DNA from: Streptomyces venezuelae
GTDB lineage: Bacteria; Actinomycetota; Actinomycetes; Streptomycetales; Streptomycetaceae
Direction of reading: 5' to 3'
Length of the DNA stretch: 64,000 nt
Assembly (NCBI RefSeq): GCF_008642295.1
Contig: NZ_CP029190.1
Coordinates: 5,563,501-5,627,500, forward strand
The number at the start of each line of letters is the position of its first letter. The first letter of the stretch is position 1. The notes under the pieces are model-generated. The model ran no database searches. It was not told where the DNA came from and saw only the letters and a program-made list of their open reading frames with translations. Position numbers and translations under genes: made by a program. Shown here in pieces: positions 23,204-32,245 of this stretch.

Positions 23204-24142
23204 TCAGCGCACCAGCTTGTCCTGGAGCTTCACCAGGTCCCGCAGGCTCAGCCCGAGCCCCTGCGTCAGATACCCGTAGAAGCTCCCGTACTCCGCCTCC
23301 AGCTGCGCGGTCGCCGCATCCAGGTAGTCCTGCCGGACCTCCTGCAGCGGAATCAGCAGATCGGGGTTCTGCATCCGGCCCGACTGCTTCAGCCCGGCCC
23401 GGACCTTGGCGTCGTAGGCCCCGCGGAAGGTGTTCGACGCCAGGTAGTCGCGCTCGGCCGAACTCTGCGGGACGCCGAGGGCCCGCAGCAGCACGTAGCT
23501 CAGCCAGCCCGTCCGGTCCTTTCCGGACGTGCAGTGGTACAGCATCGGGCCCTGCCGGCCGTCTGCCGTCTCCCGCAGCGTCGCCGCGAACTGCGCCCGG
23601 TTCTCGGGGCTGGTCACGAAGGTGCGGTAGATGTCGCGCATGTACGCCTCGGCGCGCCCGCCGCCGAGCATCTGCTCCTGCTTCACCGGGTCGCCGCTGG
23701 AGATCGCGCCGACCAGGGTCCCGTACAGGCCGAGGTCGCTGACCGGCCGTGCGGTGGCGGTGAGTCCGGGCGGCAGCCGGTCGGCGCCGTCGTACTGGAG
23801 CTCCATGGGGATCCGGAAGTCCACGACCTTGGTGAGGCGCAGACCGGCGATCGTGGTGAGGTCCGCATCGGTCAGCTTGCTCAGTGCATCGGAGCGGTAG
23901 ACCAGCCCCTGGCGGACCTGCCCGCCCGTGTAGGTGCGGTAGCCGCCCAGGTCGCGGACGTTGACCGCGCCCTGGAGGGGGATCTGGCGAATCGTTTCAG
24001 CCTGCGGGCGGTGCTGCCCGGCCGTGGCGGCGGCGGCCGGACCGGCAGGCGCCTGACCGGCCTGCGCAGTGGCGGGAAGGGTCCCGATGGCGAGCGCGGA
24101 GAGCATCACCGCGGTCGCCAGGCGGATTCGGGCACGGCTCAT
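23204..24142 (-). CDS. secreted tyrosine-type phosphatase
   Basis: This 312-residue protein has a signal peptide (MSRARIRLATAVMLSALAIG, then LPATAQAG, cleaved near residue 28) and a Y_phosphatase3 domain: AVNVRDLGGYRT and the active-site loop LYHCTSGKDRTGW with nucleophile Cys and Arg. MptpB-like enzymes act on phosphotyrosine or phosphoinositides. Here it is exported, so it acts outside the cell. It starts 28 bp after ipdC in the same direction with ribosome site AAGGAG, so read-through from the steroid operon is possible, but a role there is not evident. Confidence 0.88.
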   Translation of the reverse strand: MSRARIRLATAVMLSALAIGTLPATAQAGQAPAGPAAAATAGQHRPQAETIRQIPLQGAVNVRDLGGYRTYTGGQVRQGLVYRSDALSKLTDADLTTIAGLRLTKVVDFRIPMELQYDGADRLPPGLTATARPVSDLGLYGTLVGAISSGDPVKQEQMLGGGRAEAYMRDIYRTFVTSPENRAQFAATLRETADGRQGPMLYHCTSGKDRTGWLSYVLLRALGVPQSSAERDYLASNTFRGAYDAKVRAGLKQSGRMQNPDLLIPLQEVRQDYLDAATAQLEAEYGSFYGYLTQGLGLSLRDLVKLQDKLVR

Positions 24143-24170
24143 CTTGACGACTCCTTGCGGAGAAGGGGGA

Positions 24171-25229
24171 TCACCCTGGTGGAGGCAGGGTGCGGAGCGA
24201 GTGCAGTACTGCATGTGCCTCGGCCATCACGCGGTCCACGAGCTCCGCACACGACGGGAGATCCTCGATCACGCCCGCGACCTGGCCGGATGCCATGACA
24301 CCGAGGTCCGTACGGCCCTCGACCATGGACGCCTTGAGGAGCATGGGGGTATTGGCGGCGAGCAGCACCTGGCTCCAGGACAGGTCCTTGCCGTGTTTCA
24401 TCGCCAGCCCGTCCCGGACCAGCTGCGCCCAGGACAGGCCGGAGAGCTTCCGGAACCCGGCCGCATGCCGGACCGCCCGGGCCAGCGCCCCGGCGCGGCC
24501 CGCCCGCTCCAGGGAATCGACCAGCGGGGTACGGAGCATCCGGTGCGGCAGCCCGTCCACCGCCGTGGTGACGGTGACGTCCTTCACCCCGGCTGCCAGG
24601 TACCGGGCCTTGACCGGGTCCGGGACGGTGGAGTCGGAGGTCAGCAGGAACCGGGTGCCCATGGCGACTCCGGCCGCGCCGTAGGCGAGGGCGGCGACCA
24701 GGCCCCGGCCGTCGTGGAAGCCGCCCGCGGCGACCACCGGGATGTCCACGGCGTCCACCACCTGGGGGAGCAGCACGGTGGTGGCCACGTCCCCGGTGTG
24801 CCCGCCGCCCTCGCCGCCCTGCACGATCACCGCGTCGGCGCCCCAGCCCGCCACCTTCTCGGCGTGCCGGCGGGCCCCGATGGACGGGATCACCACCACG
24901 CCCGCGTCCTTGAGCCGGGCGATCAGCTCCCGGGACGGCGCCAGGGCGAAGGAGGCCACCCGTACGCCCTCGTCGACGATCAGCCGGGCCCGCTCGGCCG
25001 CGTCCCCGGCATCGGCCCGCAGATTGACCCCGAAGGGCTGCTCCGTACGGGACTTGACCTCGCGCACCGCCGACCGCAGCTGCTCCAGGGTCATGGTGGC
25101 CGAGGCCAGGATGCCCAGCGCCCCGGCGTTCGCCGCCGCCGACACCATACGGGGGCCGGCGACCCAGCCCATTCCGGTCTGCACGATCGGGTACCGCACC
25201 CCGACGAGCTTGGTGAGTGCCGTCTCCAT
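24171..25229 (-). CDS. ipdC: IpdC-like flavin reductase (nitronate monooxygenase fold)
   Basis: This 352-residue FMN TIM-barrel protein has PIVQTGMGWVAGPRMVSAAANAG at the start, then VIVQGGEGGGHTGD with the FMN-phosphate loop, and IPVVAAGGFHDGRGLVAALAYGA. The fold is that of 2-nitropropane dioxygenase, but its place directly after ipdB and ipdA identifies it as IpdC, which acts on a CoA ester in ring C/D degradation of steroids. It shares one base with the ipdB stop (TGATG). It is the last steroid gene in the four-gene minus-strand operon. Confidence 0.83.
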   Translation of the reverse strand: METALTKLVGVRYPIVQTGMGWVAGPRMVSAAANAGALGILASATMTLEQLRSAVREVKSRTEQPFGVNLRADAGDAAERARLIVDEGVRVASFALAPSRELIARLKDAGVVVIPSIGARRHAEKVAGWGADAVIVQGGEGGGHTGDVATTVLLPQVVDAVDIPVVAAGGFHDGRGLVAALAYGAAGVAMGTRFLLTSDSTVPDPVKARYLAAGVKDVTVTTAVDGLPHRMLRTPLVDSLERAGRAGALARAVRHAAGFRKLSGLSWAQLVRDGLAMKHGKDLSWSQVLLAANTPMLLKASMVEGRTDLGVMASGQVAGVIEDLPSCAELVDRVMAEAHAVLHSLRTLPPPG

Positions 25230-25960
25230 CAGGCGGTCCGGACTTCGCGGTCCCGCAGGCCCCTGGGGTCGATCACCTCGCGGATCAGCCGCAGCTCCTC
25301 GGCGGTGGGCTCGCGGGTGTACGGGACCTCCGCCGCGATCACCAGCTCGAAACCGGTGGCCTCCCGGACCTGTTCGACGGTGACGCCGGGGTGCAGGGAG
25401 GCCAGCCGCATCCGGTGGTCGGGGGTGGCGAAGTCGAACACGCCGAGATCGGACACCACCCGGGGCAGCCGGTGGTAGCGGGCGGCGGAGGGGCCGGCCG
25501 CGGCGGCCCGGTCGTACCCGACCCCGCTGACCATGTCCACGCGCTCGACGAACACCCGGGCGGAGTGCTTGGGCACCCAGTAACTGACCGGGTTGTTGAG
25601 GGTGTTGACGGGTGCCCCGCGCACCCCGAGGAGCTGGCGGGACGGCCGCTGCCAGTCGCCGATGCAGGAGATGTTCTGGTTGCCGTACCGGTCGATCTGG
25701 CTGGCGCCCATCATCACGTGCCGCCGGCCGCCGGTGACCATCGTCAGATGGCGCCGGTAGGGCAGCCAGCCCTCGACGGTGCCGTCCAGGCCGACCAACA
25801 TGGCCTCGCCGTCGGTCAGCAGCAGGTCGGGGGAGAAGGTGCGCTTGGCGAGCCGGGCGCCGAAGGCCGGAACGAGGCCCATCGGGCTGGCGAGCACCTC
25901 CCCGTTGTCGCGCCAGGCCTCGGCGCAGGCGATCACACAGTATTCGGCGCGGGTGGTCAC
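25229..25960 (-). CDS. ipdB: IpdB-like CoA-transferase-fold hydrolase subunit
   Basis: This 243-residue beta-subunit of the CoA-transferase fold has TTRAEYCVIACAEAWRDNGE, SPDLLLTDGEAML, MMGASQIDRYGNQNIS and VVSDLGVFDFATPDHRMRLASLHPGVTVEQV. IpdA and IpdB form a heterotetramer that opens the last steroid ring (COCHEA-CoA hydrolysis) and, unlike true transferases, uses water. The GTG at 25960 overlaps the ipdA stop by four bases, ensuring paired translation. Confidence 0.87.
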   Translation of the reverse strand: MTTRAEYCVIACAEAWRDNGEVLASPMGLVPAFGARLAKRTFSPDLLLTDGEAMLVGLDGTVEGWLPYRRHLTMVTGGRRHVMMGASQIDRYGNQNISCIGDWQRPSRQLLGVRGAPVNTLNNPVSYWVPKHSARVFVERVDMVSGVGYDRAAAAGPSAARYHRLPRVVSDLGVFDFATPDHRMRLASLHPGVTVEQVREATGFELVIAAEVPYTREPTAEELRLIREVIDPRGLRDREVRTA

Positions 25961-26808
25961 TGCTGCTCCTCGTGCCAGGCGCGGACGGCGGACTGGTAGT
26001 CGTGCTCGCTCGCGCCGGACAGGAAGCGGGCGGCGAACTCGGGCCAGGGGGTGGTGGCGTACAGCCTCTGGAAGGCCTCGTCGCGTTCGTAGTCGGGGGC
26101 GCAGGAGGTGAAGTGGGCGCCGTTGGGAGCCTCCACCACCCCGGTCACGCTGTGACGGCTGACCAAGAGGGTCTGCGGGGGGCCGGCCTTGGCGAGTTCG
26201 GCGGTCTCCACCAGCTGCTCGCAGGAGACGTACGCGGTGTCGGCGGCCTCGCAGAACAGGTCGTCGAAGTAGGGGTCGGGGCCCAAGTACCGGGCGTTGC
26301 CGAGGCGGTCGGCGCGGCCCAGGTGGACCAGGGCGGCGTCCATGCGGAGGGCCGGGACGGCGACGAACTCCTCGCCGTCGGCGTAGGGGGAGGTGACGGT
26401 GCGCAGCTCCGGGTTGACCCGCATCACGTCGGAGCCGAGGCCGGCCCGGACGGGGAGGAAGGGCAGCCGGTTGGCGGCGGCGTGCAGGCCCCACATGAAC
26501 ATGGCCTCGTCGAGCTCGGTGAGTTCGAGGGCACCCTGTTCGCGGGCGGCCCGGAAATGGGGTTCCAGGGGGATGGAGTCGAGGGTGACGAAGGGGGCGA
26601 CCAGCTTGCGGATGCGGCCGGCGGCGGCGAGCAGGCCGATGTCCGGGCCGCCGTACGAGATCACGGTGAGATCGGTGATCTCGGATCGGAGCAGTGCTCG
26701 AACCAGGGCCATCGGCTTGCGGCGCGACCCCCAGCCGCCGATGCCGAGGGTCATCCCGCTGTGCAGCTGCCCGATCACGTCCTCGCACGTCATGCTCTTG
26801 TCGGTCAT
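25957..26808 (-). CDS. ipdA: IpdA-like CoA-transferase-fold hydrolase subunit
   Basis: This 283-residue alpha-subunit has TCEDVIGQLHSGMTLGIGGWGSRRKPMALVRAL, the GGWG loop of CoA transferases, and VPALRMDAALVHLGRADRLGNARYLGPDPYFDD. The matching subunit IpdB follows with a four-base overlap. The pair acts on the CoA ester of the last steroid ring fragment. The start at 26808 overlaps the echA20 stop by four bases, so echA20-ipdA-ipdB-ipdC are one operon. Confidence 0.87.
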   Translation of the reverse strand: MTDKSMTCEDVIGQLHSGMTLGIGGWGSRRKPMALVRALLRSEITDLTVISYGGPDIGLLAAAGRIRKLVAPFVTLDSIPLEPHFRAAREQGALELTELDEAMFMWGLHAAANRLPFLPVRAGLGSDVMRVNPELRTVTSPYADGEEFVAVPALRMDAALVHLGRADRLGNARYLGPDPYFDDLFCEAADTAYVSCEQLVETAELAKAGPPQTLLVSRHSVTGVVEAPNGAHFTSCAPDYERDEAFQRLYATTPWPEFAARFLSGASEHDYQSAVRAWHEEQQ

Positions 26809-27554
26809 GAACGCGGTTCCTTCCCGAAGGTGTCCCGGACCCGGTCGGCCACCCCGCTGAGGTTGGCCTCGAAGGTGAAGCCCTGCTCGAAGCGGTAGCT
26901 GCGGCGCACGTCGACGGGGTCGATGCCGTTGATGGCCGCCTTGGCCAGCCGGATCAGGTAGCCGTCCTTGCGCGCGATCTCCCGGGCCAGCTCCAGGGCT
27001 GCCGCCCGCAGCCCGTCGGCCGGGACCACCTTCCAGACCGAGCCGTGGGCGTGCAGTTCGGCGGCGGTCGCGGTGCGCGAGGTGTAGTAGAGGGCGCGCA
27101 TCAGGTGCTGGGGGACCAGCCGGGCCAGATGGGTGGCCGCGCCGAGGGCGCCGCGGTCCAGCTCCGGCAGCCCGAAGACGGCGTCCTCGGCGGCGACGAT
27201 CGCGTCCGCGTTGCCGGCCAGGCCGATCCCGCCGCCCAGGCAGAACCCGTTGACGGCCGCCACCACGGGCACCTCGCACTCGTACACCGCGGCGAAGGCC
27301 TCGTAGCAGCCCCGGTTGGCGCCGATCAGGGAGCCGTGCCCGGTGTCGCGCTGCATCTCCTTGATGTCGACGCCGGCGTTGAAGCCGCGGCCTTCGGCAG
27401 CCAGGACCACGCACCGGTTCCCGGGGTCGCGGCCGGCGGCGCGCAGGGCGTCGGCGAGCTCGTACCAGCCCTGTACCGGAAGGGCGTTGACGGGCGGGAA
27501 GTCGACGGTGACCAGTGCGATGCCCTTGTCGGGGCTTGAGGTGGAGACACCCAT
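26805..27554 (-). CDS. echA20: EchA20-like enoyl-CoA hydratase/ring hydrolase
   Basis: This 249-residue crotonase has GRGFNAGVDIKEMQRD (oxyanion hole) and VAAVNGFCLGGGIGLAGNADAIVAAEDAVFGLPELDRGALGA. These and GANRGCYEAF match EchA20 (Rv3550), which hydrolyses a ring in the HIP pathway rather than hydrating a simple enoyl-CoA. The ATG at 27554 (MGVSTSSPDKG) is preferred to an upstream ATG in the operator. A KstR2-like operator begins 21 bp upstream, shared with the divergent SDR genes. Confidence 0.87.
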   Translation of the reverse strand: MGVSTSSPDKGIALVTVDFPPVNALPVQGWYELADALRAAGRDPGNRCVVLAAEGRGFNAGVDIKEMQRDTGHGSLIGANRGCYEAFAAVYECEVPVVAAVNGFCLGGGIGLAGNADAIVAAEDAVFGLPELDRGALGAATHLARLVPQHLMRALYYTSRTATAAELHAHGSVWKVVPADGLRAAALELAREIARKDGYLIRLAKAAINGIDPVDVRRSYRFEQGFTFEANLSGVADRVRDTFGKEPRS

Positions 27555-27574
27555 AAGCGGATCAGCTACCTTTC

Positions 27575-27594
27575 CACCAAACATTTGTTAGGTG
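27575..27594. promoter_or_regulatory. KstR2-type operator between echA20 and SDR gene
   Basis: CACCAAACATTTGTTAGGTG is a 20-bp palindrome with eight of ten arm positions paired, in the 56-bp divergent gap. Its reverse complement contains CTAACAAATGTTTGGT, which differs from the operator at 16056-16071 by one base. It must overlap the promoters of both operons. Confidence 0.72.
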
Positions 27595-27610
27595 AGGAAG
27601 GTAGCAGCCC

Positions 27611-28375
27611 ATGGAGCTCGACGGGAGGGTTGTCGTCGTCACCGGCGGCACCCGGGGGGTCGGCGCCGGGATCGCCCGGTCGTTCCTCGAAGCCGGCGCG
27701 GAGGTCGTCCTCTGCGCCCGCAGACCGCCGGAGGAACCGGTGTCCGCGGCGGGCCGGAAGGCCGTCTACCGGGAGGTCGACCTGCGGAACGGGGCCGCCG
27801 TGCGGGAGTTCACCGACGCGGTCGCCGCGGACTTCGGGCGGCTCGACTGCCTGGTCAACAACGCGGGCGGGACCCCGTACCGGCTGCTGGCCGCGGGGGA
27901 GGCGGAACGCCATGCGCGGGTGCTGGAACTCAACCTGCTCGCACCGATGACCGCCTCGCTGGCGGCGTTCCCGTATCTGCGGGCGGCCCGCGGCTCGGTG
28001 CTGATGGTCGGCAGCGTCAGCGGCACCCGCCCCTCGCCGGGCACGGCGGCATACGGGGCGGCCAAGGCGGGTCTGGAGAACCTGGCCCGCTCGATGGCCG
28101 TCGAATGGGCCCCCGAGGTACGGGTGAACACGCTGGTCCTCGGCATGGTGCGGACCGAACTCGCCCACCTCCACTACGGGGACGAGACCGGGATCGCCGC
28201 GGTCGGGGCCACCGTCCCGCTGGGCCGGCTGGCCGAGCCGGCCGAGGTGGGGGCGGCGGCGGTGTTCCTGGCCTCGGACCGGGCGGGATACGTGAGCGGG
28301 GCGAGCCTGCTGGTGCACGGGGGCGGGGAGCGCCCCGCGTTTCTGGATGCGGCAACGGTCAACAAGGAGAGCTGA
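27611..28375 (+). CDS. short-chain dehydrogenase (Rv3549c-like, steroid block)
   Basis: This 254-residue SDR has VVTGGTRGVGAGIA, the NNAGG motif, catalytic SVSGTRPSPGTAAYGAAKAG (YGAAK) and a C-terminal DRAGYVSGASLLVHGGGERPAF. Length, motif style and place next to echA20 match Rv3549c of the KstR2 regulon; the precise reaction of that protein is not settled. The ATG at 27611 has a purine-rich ribosome site (GAGGAAGG). One base separates its TGA from the ATG of the next SDR in the sequence TGAGATG. Confidence 0.83.
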   Translation: MELDGRVVVVTGGTRGVGAGIARSFLEAGAEVVLCARRPPEEPVSAAGRKAVYREVDLRNGAAVREFTDAVAADFGRLDCLVNNAGGTPYRLLAAGEAERHARVLELNLLAPMTASLAAFPYLRAARGSVLMVGSVSGTRPSPGTAAYGAAKAGLENLARSMAVEWAPEVRVNTLVLGMVRTELAHLHYGDETGIAAVGATVPLGRLAEPAEVGAAAVFLASDRAGYVSGASLLVHGGGERPAFLDAATVNKES

Positions 28376-28376
28376 G

Positions 28377-29357
28377 ATGGCGGAGGCGACGGAGATGACG
28401 GAGAAGGCGGAGAAGGCGGAGAAGGCGAAGCCGGCGGAGACGGCGGAGACGGGCATGTGTGCGGGCCGGGTCGCGATCGTGACCGGCGCCGGCCGGGGAC
28501 TGGGCCGGGCCCATGCGCTGGCCTTCGCGGCCGAGGGCGCCAAGGTCGTGGTCAACGACCTGGGGGTCGGCCCGGACGGCGGCGGCTCCTCCGGGGGCCC
28601 GGCCGAGGAGGTGGTGGCGGAGATCCGCGCGGCGGGCGGCTCGGCCGTGGCGCACGGCGGGGACATCGCCACCGGCGCGGGCGCGGCCTCCCTGATCGCC
28701 TGCGCGGTCGACACGTACGGCCGGCTGGACACCCTGGTCAACAATGCGGGGTTCCTGCGCGACCGGATGCTCGTCAACCTGGACGAGGACGACTGGGACG
28801 CGGTGATGCGGGTCCACCTCAAGGGGCACTTCCTGCCGCTGAGGGAGGCGGCGGCCTGGTGGCGGTCCGAGGCGAAGGCGGGGCGCGGGGCGGCGGCCCG
28901 GGTGGTCAACACCTCCTCGGGGGCGGGGCTGCTGGGCTCGGTCGGTCAGGGCAACTACAGCGCGGCCAAGGCGGGCATCGTGGGGCTGACCCTGGTGGCC
29001 GCCGCCGAGATGGGCCGGTACGGGGTCCAGGTCAACGCGATCGCCCCGGCCGCCCGCACCCGGATGACCGAGCGGACTTTCGCGGAGACGATGGCGGCCC
29101 CGGCGGCCGGCACCTTCGACGCCATGGCCCCGGAGAACGTCTCCCCCCTGGTCGTCTGGCTGGGCTCCACGGCCTCGGCCGGGGTCACCGGGCGGGTCTT
29201 CGAGACCGAGGGCGGCCGGATCACGGTGATGCAGGGCTGGCACCGGGGCCCGACGGCGGACCGCGGCTCCCGCTGGACCCCGGCGGAGGCGGGCGAGGCC
29301 ACCCTGAAGCTCCTCGCGGACGCCGAGCCTCCGCTGCCGGTGTACGGGGCGCGCTGA
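28377..29357 (+). CDS. short-chain dehydrogenase (Rv3548c-like, steroid block)
   Basis: This 326-residue SDR has VAIVTGAGRGLGRAHALAFA, VVVNDLGVGPDGGG with the glycine loop as in the peroxisomal multifunctional enzyme type, NNAGFLRDRML, VVNTSSGAG and the YSAAK active site. About 24 extra N-terminal residues are a low-complexity run of Glu, Lys and Ala (EKAEKAEKAKPAETAE) from tandem nine-base repeats, not usual for the family. It lies directly after the Rv3549c-like gene as in mycobacteria. Hydroxyacyl-CoA dehydrogenation of a steroid fragment is the inference. Confidence 0.83.
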   Translation: MAEATEMTEKAEKAEKAKPAETAETGMCAGRVAIVTGAGRGLGRAHALAFAAEGAKVVVNDLGVGPDGGGSSGGPAEEVVAEIRAAGGSAVAHGGDIATGAGAASLIACAVDTYGRLDTLVNNAGFLRDRMLVNLDEDDWDAVMRVHLKGHFLPLREAAAWWRSEAKAGRGAAARVVNTSSGAGLLGSVGQGNYSAAKAGIVGLTLVAAAEMGRYGVQVNAIAPAARTRMTERTFAETMAAPAAGTFDAMAPENVSPLVVWLGSTASAGVTGRVFETEGGRITVMQGWHRGPTADRGSRWTPAEAGEATLKLLADAEPPLPVYGAR

Positions 29358-29511
29358 GCGGCCCGGCCCGGGGCGGGGAGGGAAACGACTCGGGCCCGGC
29401 CCCCTGGCGAGGGGTCGGGTCCGAAGCGTTGTGGTGCGACGCGGGTTTACTACCCACTTCGGCCATCCGCTGAACCGCAGCCGGCCCATCATGTTGGGGC
29501 GGCCACGCCGT

Positions 29512-30429
29512 TCAGGTGTCGCAGTCCAGGACGGTGCCGCAGAGCGCGCAGCGGGCCCGGAGCCGCCCGCGGACCGGGACCCGGACCCGCTGCTCGCACA
29601 CCGGGCAGGGGAAGCTGACCCGCAGCTCCGCCCCGGCGCCCTCGAAGCGGTACGGGGCCCCGGCCGGGGATGCCGCCGCCCCGGCCGCGGCCCGCCGGGC
29701 CCGGGCGTAGCGCCGGCGCGCCACCGGCCCGGCCGCGGCCAGCGGGGGCCGCTGCCGGTCCCGGCGCGCGAGGCCGGCTCCGCGGACGTACGCCTCGTAC
29801 GCCTGCGGGCTGGTGAACAGTACGGCCGGGTCGGCGGCGGGCCCGAAGAACGCGGCCCGCTTGGCGAGGACGTACCCGAACTCCTCCGGGGTGAGGTAGC
29901 CGAGCTTCTGGTGGCCGAGGGCGTCCTCCCGGTAGGCGTCGAGCAGCAGCCAGCCGGCCCCCAGATAGGCGGCGGCGGTGTCGGTGAGGATCTCGTCGGC
30001 CGGGGTGCCGTCGGCGCCGGTGCCCGGGAACCGCAGGCCGAGCCGGTGCAGCAGCACATGGGTGACCTCGTGCGCGAGGGCGGCGGCGAGGTCCCGCCGG
30101 TGGGTCCGGAACCGGTCGTTGACCTCGATGAAGTACTCCGGGCCGGCGGCGAGTTCGACGGCGGCGGCCTCCTCCATGGCCCGGTAGGCGATGACCATCC
30201 GGGCATCGGGCAGCCGCAGCTGGCGGACGACCGCGGCGGCCACCCGCTGGGCGCCCAGGTACAGGTCGTCGGAGTCGGTGAAGGCGGCGTCGGCGGGGGC
30301 GAGTCCGGCCGCGTAGGCCTGGATGCCGTCCCGGGGCAGCCGGCGGTGCAGGGCGGTGAGGGCCGCCCGGACGGTGGCCAGATGCGGAAACCCGTGCTCT
30401 ACGGGGCTGTTCCGCCTGCGGTTCTGCAT
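29512..30429 (-). CDS. HExxH zinc-metalloprotein with C-terminal zinc ribbon
   Basis: This 305-residue protein has AAALAHEVTHVLLHRLGL (HEVTH zinc site) at about residue 118-135 with an acidic ILTDTAAAYLG downstream that could give the third ligand, and a C-terminal CPVC...CALC zinc ribbon (about 275-300). Between them is an Ala/Arg-rich linker. This looks like an intracellular peptidase-like protein rather than a secreted one: there is no signal peptide. The family is not recognised by name. It converges with the SDR gene across 154 bp with no clear hairpin. Confidence 0.8.
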   Translation of the reverse strand: MQNRRRNSPVEHGFPHLATVRAALTALHRRLPRDGIQAYAAGLAPADAAFTDSDDLYLGAQRVAAAVVRQLRLPDARMVIAYRAMEEAAAVELAAGPEYFIEVNDRFRTHRRDLAAALAHEVTHVLLHRLGLRFPGTGADGTPADEILTDTAAAYLGAGWLLLDAYREDALGHQKLGYLTPEEFGYVLAKRAAFFGPAADPAVLFTSPQAYEAYVRGAGLARRDRQRPPLAAAGPVARRRYARARRAAAGAAASPAGAPYRFEGAGAELRVSFPCPVCEQRVRVPVRGRLRARCALCGTVLDCDT

Positions 30430-30509
30430 CAGGCCGCCCTCCCCACCGCAAACCTTGCCGGAGATTGGCCGAAAACACCGTCTTGTTGGCGCACCGCCCG
30501 CTGATGTGA

Positions 30510-31367
<858 letters not shown>

Positions 31368-31368
31368 G

Positions 31369-31420
31369 GGCCCCGGCCCCGGCCCCGGCCCCGGCGCGGG
31401 CCCCGGCCTGGGCCCCGGCC
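31369..31420. repeat. GGCCCC tandem tract
   Basis: Four perfect GGCCCC units (31369-31392), then degenerate copies, directly after the trypsin stop codon. It may form G-quadruplex or i-motif structures, or add to the terminator that follows. Confidence 0.8.
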
Positions 31421-31434
31421 CGCACCGCACACCC

Positions 31435-31479
31435 GCCTCGTCCTTCTGGCCGGTCCCGCACCGGCCGGAAGGGCGAGGC
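31435..31479 (+). terminator. 20-bp hairpin downstream of the trypsin gene
   Basis: Arms 31435-31454 and 31460-31479 pair over 20 bases with two G-U wobbles and a five-base loop CCCGC. It lies about 70 bases after the protease stop and before the response-regulator promoter. Confidence 0.75.
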
Positions 31480-31575
31480 ACCCCGCTGCGCGGTTGCGGG
31501 CCGACCCCCGGCCCGGTCCCATGGGAAGGATCCGAAGGATCCACCCGCACCGGGCGACAGTGGGGCAGGCAGCGC

Positions 31576-32232
31576 ATGACGATCAGCGTGGTCATCGCGG
31601 ACGACCAGGAGATGGTCAGAACCGGCTTCCGGATGATCCTGGAGAGCCAGCCGGACATGACCGTGCTCGCCGACGCCGGCGACGGCGAAGCCGCCCTCGC
31701 CGCCGTCGAAGCACACCGGCCGGACGTCCTCCTCCTCGATATCCGCATGCCGAAACTGGACGGCCTCGAAGTCACCCGCCGCCTCGCCGGCCGCAGCAGC
31801 CCACCCCGCATCGTCATCGTCACCACCTTCGACCTCGACGAATACGTCCACGCGGCGCTCCACGGCGGAGCCTCCGGCTTCCTCCTGAAAGACGCCAGCC
31901 CGGCCATGCTGGTTGAAGCGGTCCGTGCCGCCGCCGTCGGAGACGCCCTGGTGTCACCGGCCATCACCGTCCGCCTGCTCCGCGACATGGCCCCCCGCAC
32001 CCCGGCCGCCTCCGCCTGGCACCCCGCCGAAGCCCTCACGGAACGCGAACGGGACGTCGTACGCTGTCTCGCCCGCGGCCTCACCAACGCCGAGATCGCC
32101 GCGGAACTCTACGTCTCGCTGTCCACCGTCAAGACCCACCTGGCCAACGTGCAGGCCAAACTCGGCGCCCGCAACCGCGTCGAGATCGCCGCCTGGGCCT
32201 GGGAGAGCGGCCTGGCCGCGAGCACCCCATGA
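31576..32232 (+). CDS. NarL/LuxR-family response regulator
   Basis: This 218-residue regulator has a receiver domain: VVIADDQEMVRTGFRMIL, the phospho-acceptor Asp in LLLDIRMP, and TTFDLDEY then FLLKDASP. A LuxR helix-turn-helix follows: LTEREREDVV-like LTERERDVVRCLARGLTNAEIA and YVSLSTVKTHLANVQAKL. The cognate sensor gene begins 13 bases after its stop. It is a typical Streptomyces NarL-type pair with unknown signal. The start at 31576 is supported by a purine-rich ribosome site. Confidence 0.93.
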   Translation: MTISVVIADDQEMVRTGFRMILESQPDMTVLADAGDGEAALAAVEAHRPDVLLLDIRMPKLDGLEVTRRLAGRSSPPRIVIVTTFDLDEYVHAALHGGASGFLLKDASPAMLVEAVRAAAVGDALVSPAITVRLLRDMAPRTPAASAWHPAEALTERERDVVRCLARGLTNAEIAAELYVSLSTVKTHLANVQAKLGARNRVEIAAWAWESGLAASTP

Positions 32233-32245
32233 ACCCCGCGAACCC

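Noticed and set aside
29358..29511. Possible RNA gene between the SDR and the metalloprotein gene
   Set aside because: The sequence looked tRNA-like in one short stretch, but no cloverleaf can be drawn.
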